10,692 bases of DNA from Symbiodinium natans (Eukaryota > Sar > Dinophyceae > Suessiales > Symbiodiniaceae). The translations under genes and the position numbers were made by a program. Below are positions 7,568-10,692 of this stretch, piece by piece. The notes under the pieces are model-generated. The model was not told the origin of the DNA. It searched no databases and was given only the letters and a program-made list of their open reading frames with translations. Where the stretch lies: the NCBI GenBank assembly GCA_905221605.1, contig CAJNDS010001694.1, positions 1 through 10,692 on the forward strand, given 5' to 3'. The stretch's first letter is position 1, and the number at the start of each line of letters is the position of its first letter.

Positions 7568-7838
7568 CCGCGGCTGCCATCTCCTAACAATGTTGTGATG
7601 CCGCGAGGACACCTCTGGTGCTCCACGCCAACGTTTCACCCCCCCACAGACCAGCGTTCTCACGCGAGATCGCACAAGGCAAGGCAGAAACCAAGGCGCC
7701 AGCTCATGCTCATGTGATGGATGGATGTGTGGCAAGACTGGCGCCCCAGCAAACCTGAGCAACAACTGCGCCGCTCTTCTCTGCGGGCTCAAGATTAGAG
7801 TTACCCCAAACAAAAGACATGGTTTTCTTTCAGAAACC
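7568..7838. other. 3' flank of block B, no gene seen (copy 2)
   Basis: Counterpart of 1375-1645. No supported gene or RNA. The long minus-strand frame covering this part and block B is antisense and runs into the satellite. Confidence 0.5.
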
Positions 7839-7886
7839 TATCCAAAAAGCGAGACGAGGTGTCGAAACAATCAAATCAATATCACC

Positions 7887-8159
7887 ATGACAAGACGAAA
7901 GACAAGAATTACAAGCATTGGCTGTCAAGAACCAACATGCTCAACTTCTCCTGGCCCAGAACTGCAGACATGGACAGAAGACCACCAGACCTTCAAGCAT
8001 CAGGTCCGTCTCTTCCACGGAGTTCAGAAAGGTTTTAATGAATTGTTATATCAAATGTTGCCGAAGAGACACCTCCAGCAACAAATCAAATTCTTTTCCT
8101 CCCCGAGAAGGCTCAAGAGATCGTGGGACCGAAAATATTGCCCTTTCCACCCCAAATAG
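7887..8159 (+). CDS. Small hypothetical ORF in the tail unit, copy 2 (90 aa)
   Basis: Same frame as 1694-1966 with one Thr-to-Lys difference. It is basic and lacks any recognised domain. The overlapping alternative frame becomes longer here because of the 1-base deletion downstream, which shows that frame is not maintained. Confidence 0.15.
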   Translation: MTRRKTRITSIGCQEPTCSTSPGPELQTWTEDHQTFKHQVRLFHGVQKGFNELLYQMLPKRHLQQQIKFFSSPRRLKRSWDRKYCPFHPK

Positions 8160-8462
8160 TCCGGACACAATATCCGATTTCATAGAACTGAAATCCGAAT
8201 TTGCAAAAACAATACCAATATTAATTGAAATTCCTCTATATTCTCTGAAATTTCGAGGGGGTGAAATGAACCATTATCATTCTAAAGAATTGCAATCCAA
8301 AAATTATTCAAATTACAAGATATGTAATTCAAATATTCGTGGAACCATATCAATTGTAATAATATATCGAAACTTCGAGGCTAACACCCACAGACAAGGG
8401 TCAACAAAGATTCGGGACATCAGGAGAATTATAATGAATACCCTCAAAAAGAACTCCCAGAT

Positions 8463-8818
8463 CTTCAAGATTTTAATTCTGGAGGTTTTGATCAATTATC
8501 CAGAAGTCCCCAGATCTTCCAAATTTGAATTCTAAAGATTTTTGGAGGACTTATTCAGATATCCAGTATTTATCAAATCCTTCAAAATTTGAATTCCGAA
8601 AATTCCAGAGGTTTTGAATCGATATCCAAAGATCCCCAGGCCTTCTAAATTTGAATCCTGGAGGACTGCAGGAGATTTTGATCAATTATCCAGAAATCCC
8701 CAGATCTTCCAAATTTGAAATCTAGAGTTTTGGGATCCATATCCAAAGATTCCCAGGCTTTCAAAATTTTAATTCTTGAGGTTTTGGGCCGATACAGACC
8801 TTCAAAATTTGAATTCTG
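8463..8818 (+). repeat. Degenerate AT-rich minisatellite, copy 2
   Basis: Same unit order as 2270-2630, with GGAGG for GGCGG and TTTGAATCG for TTTTAATCG among the changes. Confidence 0.75.
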
Positions 8819-8825
8819 GCGCAAG

Positions 8826-8980
8826 CCCCCCCACCCCAGCCCCCCATCCCCCCCAGCCCCCCCAAGCCCAACCAACAAAAATGTAAAACATTGAAAGGCA
8901 AAAAACAAAACCCGGCAAAACCCCCCAAAACCCCCCAAAACCCGACAAAACCCCCCAAAACCCGACAAAACCCCCCAAAA
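8826..8980 (+). repeat. C-rich tract with CCCCCCAAAA units, copy 2
   Basis: Like 2633-2789, but an A breaks the long C-run (CCCCCCCACCCC). G-rich on the minus strand. Confidence 0.85.
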
Positions 8981-9057
8981 CTCCGGACACAAACCCTATA
9001 CAATTTCTATATCCAAAAAGCGAGACGAGGTGTCGAAACAGTCAAATCAATATCACC

Positions 9058-9330
9058 ATGACAAGACGAAAGACAAGAATTACAAGCATTGGCTGTCAAG
9101 AACCAACATGCTCAACTTCTCCTGGCCCAGAACTGCAGACATGGACAGAAGACCACCAGACCTTCAAGCATCAGGTCCGTCTCTTCCACGGAGTTCAGAA
9201 AGGTTTTAATGAATTGTTATATCAAATGTTGCCGAAGAGACACCTCCAGCAACAAATCAAATTCTTTTCCTCCCCGAGAAGGCTCAAGAGATCGTGGGAC
9301 CGAAAATATTGCCCTTTCCACCCCAAATAG
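9058..9330 (+). CDS. Small hypothetical ORF in the tail unit, copy 3 (90 aa)
   Basis: Same 90-codon frame as at 7887-8159, with an identical predicted protein as far as I can see. No recognised domain; probably a chance frame. Confidence 0.15.
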   Translation: MTRRKTRITSIGCQEPTCSTSPGPELQTWTEDHQTFKHQVRLFHGVQKGFNELLYQMLPKRHLQQQIKFFSSPRRLKRSWDRKYCPFHPK

Positions 9331-9634
9331 TCCGGACACAATATCCGATTTCATAGAACTGAAATCCGAATTTGCAAAAACAATACCAATATTAATTGAA
9401 ATTCCTCTATATTCTCTGAAATTTCGAGGGGGTGAAATGAACCATTATCATTCTAAAGAATTGCAATCCAAAAAATTATTCAAATTACAAGATATGTAAT
9501 TCAAATATTCGTGGAACCATATCAATTGTAATAATATATCGAAACTTCGAGGCTAACACCCACAGACAAGGGTCAACAAAGATTCGGGACATCAGGAGAA
9601 TTATAATGAATACCCTCAAAAAGAACTCCCAGAT

Positions 9635-9990
9635 CTTCAAGATTTTAATTCTGGAGGTTTTGATCAATTATCCAGAAGTCCCCAGATCTTCCAAATTTGA
9701 ATTCTAAAGATTTTTGGAGGACTTATTCAGATATCCAGTATTTATCAAATCCTTCAAAATTTGAATTCCGAAAATTCCAGAGGTTTTGAATCGATATCCA
9801 AAGATCCCCAGGCCTTCTAAATTTGAATCCTGGAGGACTGCAGGAGATTTTGATCAATTATCCAGAAATCCCCAGATCTTCCAAATTTGAAATCTAGAGT
9901 TTTGGGATCCATATCCAAAGATTCCCAGGCTTTCAAAATTTTAATTCTTGAGGTTTTGGGCCGATACAGACCTTCAAAATTTGAATTCTG
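9635..9990 (+). repeat. Degenerate AT-rich minisatellite, copy 3
   Basis: Same as 8463-8818. Confidence 0.75.
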
Positions 9991-9997
9991 GCGCAAG

Positions 9998-10152
9998 CCC
10001 CCCCACCCCAGCCCCCCATCCCCCCCAGCCCCCCCAAGCCCAACCAACAAAAATGTAAAACATTGAAAGGCAAAAAACAAAACCCGGCAAAACCCCCCAA
10101 AACCCCCCAAAACCCGACAAAACCCCCCAAAACCCGACAAAACCCCCCAAAA
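9998..10152 (+). repeat. C-rich tract with CCCCCCAAAA units, copy 3
   Basis: Same as 8826-8980, followed by CTCCGGACACAAACCCTATACA. Confidence 0.85.
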
Positions 10153-10169
10153 CTCCGGACACAAACCCT

Positions 10170-10182
10170 ATACAATTTCTAT
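10170..10182 (+). repeat. 13-bp inverted motif, left side of telomeric array 2
   Basis: ATACAATTTCTAT directly before the array; its exact reverse complement is at 10337-10349. The same motif in the same orientation ends tail unit copy 2 at 8998-9010. Confidence 0.8.
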
Positions 10183-10323
10183 AAACCCTAAACCCTAAAC
10201 CCTAAACCCTAAACCCTAAACCCTAAACCCTAAACCCTAAACCCTAAACCCTAAACCCTAAACCCTAAACCCTAAACCCTAAAACCCTAAACCCTAAACC
10301 CTAAACCCTAAACCCTAAACCCT
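10183..10323 (+). repeat. Interstitial telomeric array 2 (CCCTAAA, about 20 units)
   Basis: Tandem CCCTAAA in the same orientation as array 1, with one 8-bp unit (CCCTAAAA, near 10278). It ends in ACCCTCAAGACA, matching the end of array 1 (ACCCTCAAGACC). Confidence 0.97.
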
Positions 10324-10336
10324 CAAGACAAAATAA

Positions 10337-10349
10337 ATAGAAATTGTAT
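10337..10349 (-). repeat. 13-bp inverted motif, right side of telomeric array 2
   Basis: ATAGAAATTGTAT, the exact reverse complement of 10170-10182. It is followed by GTGG; array 1 has GTGA after the same motif. Confidence 0.8.
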
Positions 10350-10550
10350 GTGGTATCGTTCTGAATTTTCAAGATATTTGTCTAAACAGCTGACATACAG
10401 AGTTTAAGTAAATTAATCCAAAGCGCCTGGGAGACCAAATGCTCAATTTACTTAAACCTCTGGAGCCAACTTAGGCTACACGTCAAGCCCACAAATGAGG
10501 CCCGAAACTCGACCCTCCAATGAGAGGTCCCAAATTAGACCGCTGGGCCC
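10350..10550. other. Low-copy junction with an inverted repeat, no gene seen
   Basis: Contains AGAGTTTAAGTAAATTAA (from 10399) and TCAATTTACTTAAACCTCT (10443-10461), arms of a possible hairpin with a loop of about 30 nt. The rest is unremarkable up to the C-rich array. No open frame of interest. Confidence 0.55.
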
Positions 10551-10692
10551 CAAACCCCCCCCAAAACCCCCCAAAACACACCCAAAACCCCTCCAAAACC
10601 CCCCCAAAACCCCCCCAAAACCCCCCAAAACCACCCCCAAACCCCCCCAAAACCCCCCCCAAAACCCCCCCCAAAACCCCCCCCAAAACCCC
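10551..10692 (+). repeat. C6-8A4 array at the right edge
   Basis: Tandem CCCCCCAAAA-like units, with C-runs lengthening towards the right edge (six to eight) and occasional variants (CACACCC, CCACCCCC). It continues beyond the window. It is related in style to the three C-rich tracts but lacks the CCCGAC/CCCGGC variants. The minus strand is strongly G-rich, and the Gly-rich minus-strand frame here is low-complexity. Confidence 0.9.

Larger units (their letters stand above)
6194..9000 (+). repeat. Segmental duplication, copy 2 (about 2.8 kb)
   Basis: Direct-orientation copy of 1-2811. It diverges from copy 1 at its right end: after AAACCCTATA it continues with CAATTTCTATA and then a third copy of the tail unit, instead of a telomeric array. 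The left limit of homology cannot be seen because copy 1 is cut by the window edge. Confidence 0.95.
7839..9009 (+). repeat. AT-rich tail unit, copy 2 (1171 bp)
   Basis: First of two tandem tail units. It differs from the third copy by a 1-base deletion in an A-run near 8298-8303 and a few substitutions. The right end carries ATACAATTTCTAT (8998-9010), after which the next unit starts. Confidence 0.95.
9010..10181 (+). repeat. AT-rich tail unit, copy 3 (1172 bp, tandem)
   Basis: Tandem repeat of 7839-9009, starting at TATCCAAAAAGCG with no upstream block B. It shares almost all copy 2-specific bases (for example AACTGCAG, AATCAAATTC), so it was derived from copy 2, or the reverse, after the large duplication. 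It ends at ATACAATTTCTAT and enters telomeric array 2. Confidence 0.95.

Noticed and set aside
1-10692. Dinoflagellate spliced-leader sequence, tRNA or rRNA genes
   Set aside because: I looked for the spliced-leader core ending GGCTCAAG and for tRNA-like boxes and found none; GGCTCAAG near 1916 and GGGCTCAAG near 1591 lack the rest of the leader.

Overview
This window looks like subtelomeric DNA from a eukaryote with plant/alga-type telomeres. Two head-to-tail arrays of CCCTAAA (TTTAGGG on the other strand) are embedded in it. This telomere unit is known from land plants, green algae, dinoflagellates, chromerids and several other algal protists, and it argues against bacteria, animals and most fungi. 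I lean towards an algal or alveolate protist, because none of the other repeats look like familiar plant repeats, but I cannot name the organism.

Layout. Positions 1-2811 and 6194-9000 are two nearly identical copies (offset 6193 bp) of one block. Each copy holds, in order: a coding block A with an FPHLF..GTGG motif that faintly resembles the region before the Rep domain of Helitron transposon proteins; a short run of a ~65-bp satellite; a coding block B that closely resembles the C-terminal half of a Josephin-type deubiquitinase domain; about 270 bp of unexplained 3' flank; and an AT-rich ~1.17-kb tail that ends in a C-rich C4-8A4 tract. In copy 1 the tail runs into a ~285-bp telomeric array (2812-3096). 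In copy 2 the tail is repeated once more in tandem (9010-10181) and then runs into a second telomeric array (10183-10323). Between the two blocks lies ~2.9 kb of the same 65-bp satellite (about 3228-6090), with higher-order repeats of ~840 bp. The last 140 bp are another C6-8A4 array.

How the parts relate. Every coding block is bordered by the same 65-bp satellite. Canonical GT and AG sites in matching phase (501/502 to 973/974 or 988/989 in copy 1) would join A to B in frame and turn the short satellite run into a 472- or 487-nt intron. The Josephin-like part has the His and Asp of the active site at the expected spacing, but I find no catalytic-Cys segment in the window. Four of the five differences between the A copies change an amino acid. 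The gene is therefore probably a fragment or decaying, though a longer gene with exons outside the window remains possible.

Overall the architecture (near-identical elements alternating with internal telomeric tracts in one orientation) resembles yeast Y'-type subtelomeres. An inverted 13-bp motif brackets the second telomeric array, and half of it persists at the first. No RNA gene, CRISPR array or prokaryotic gene was seen.
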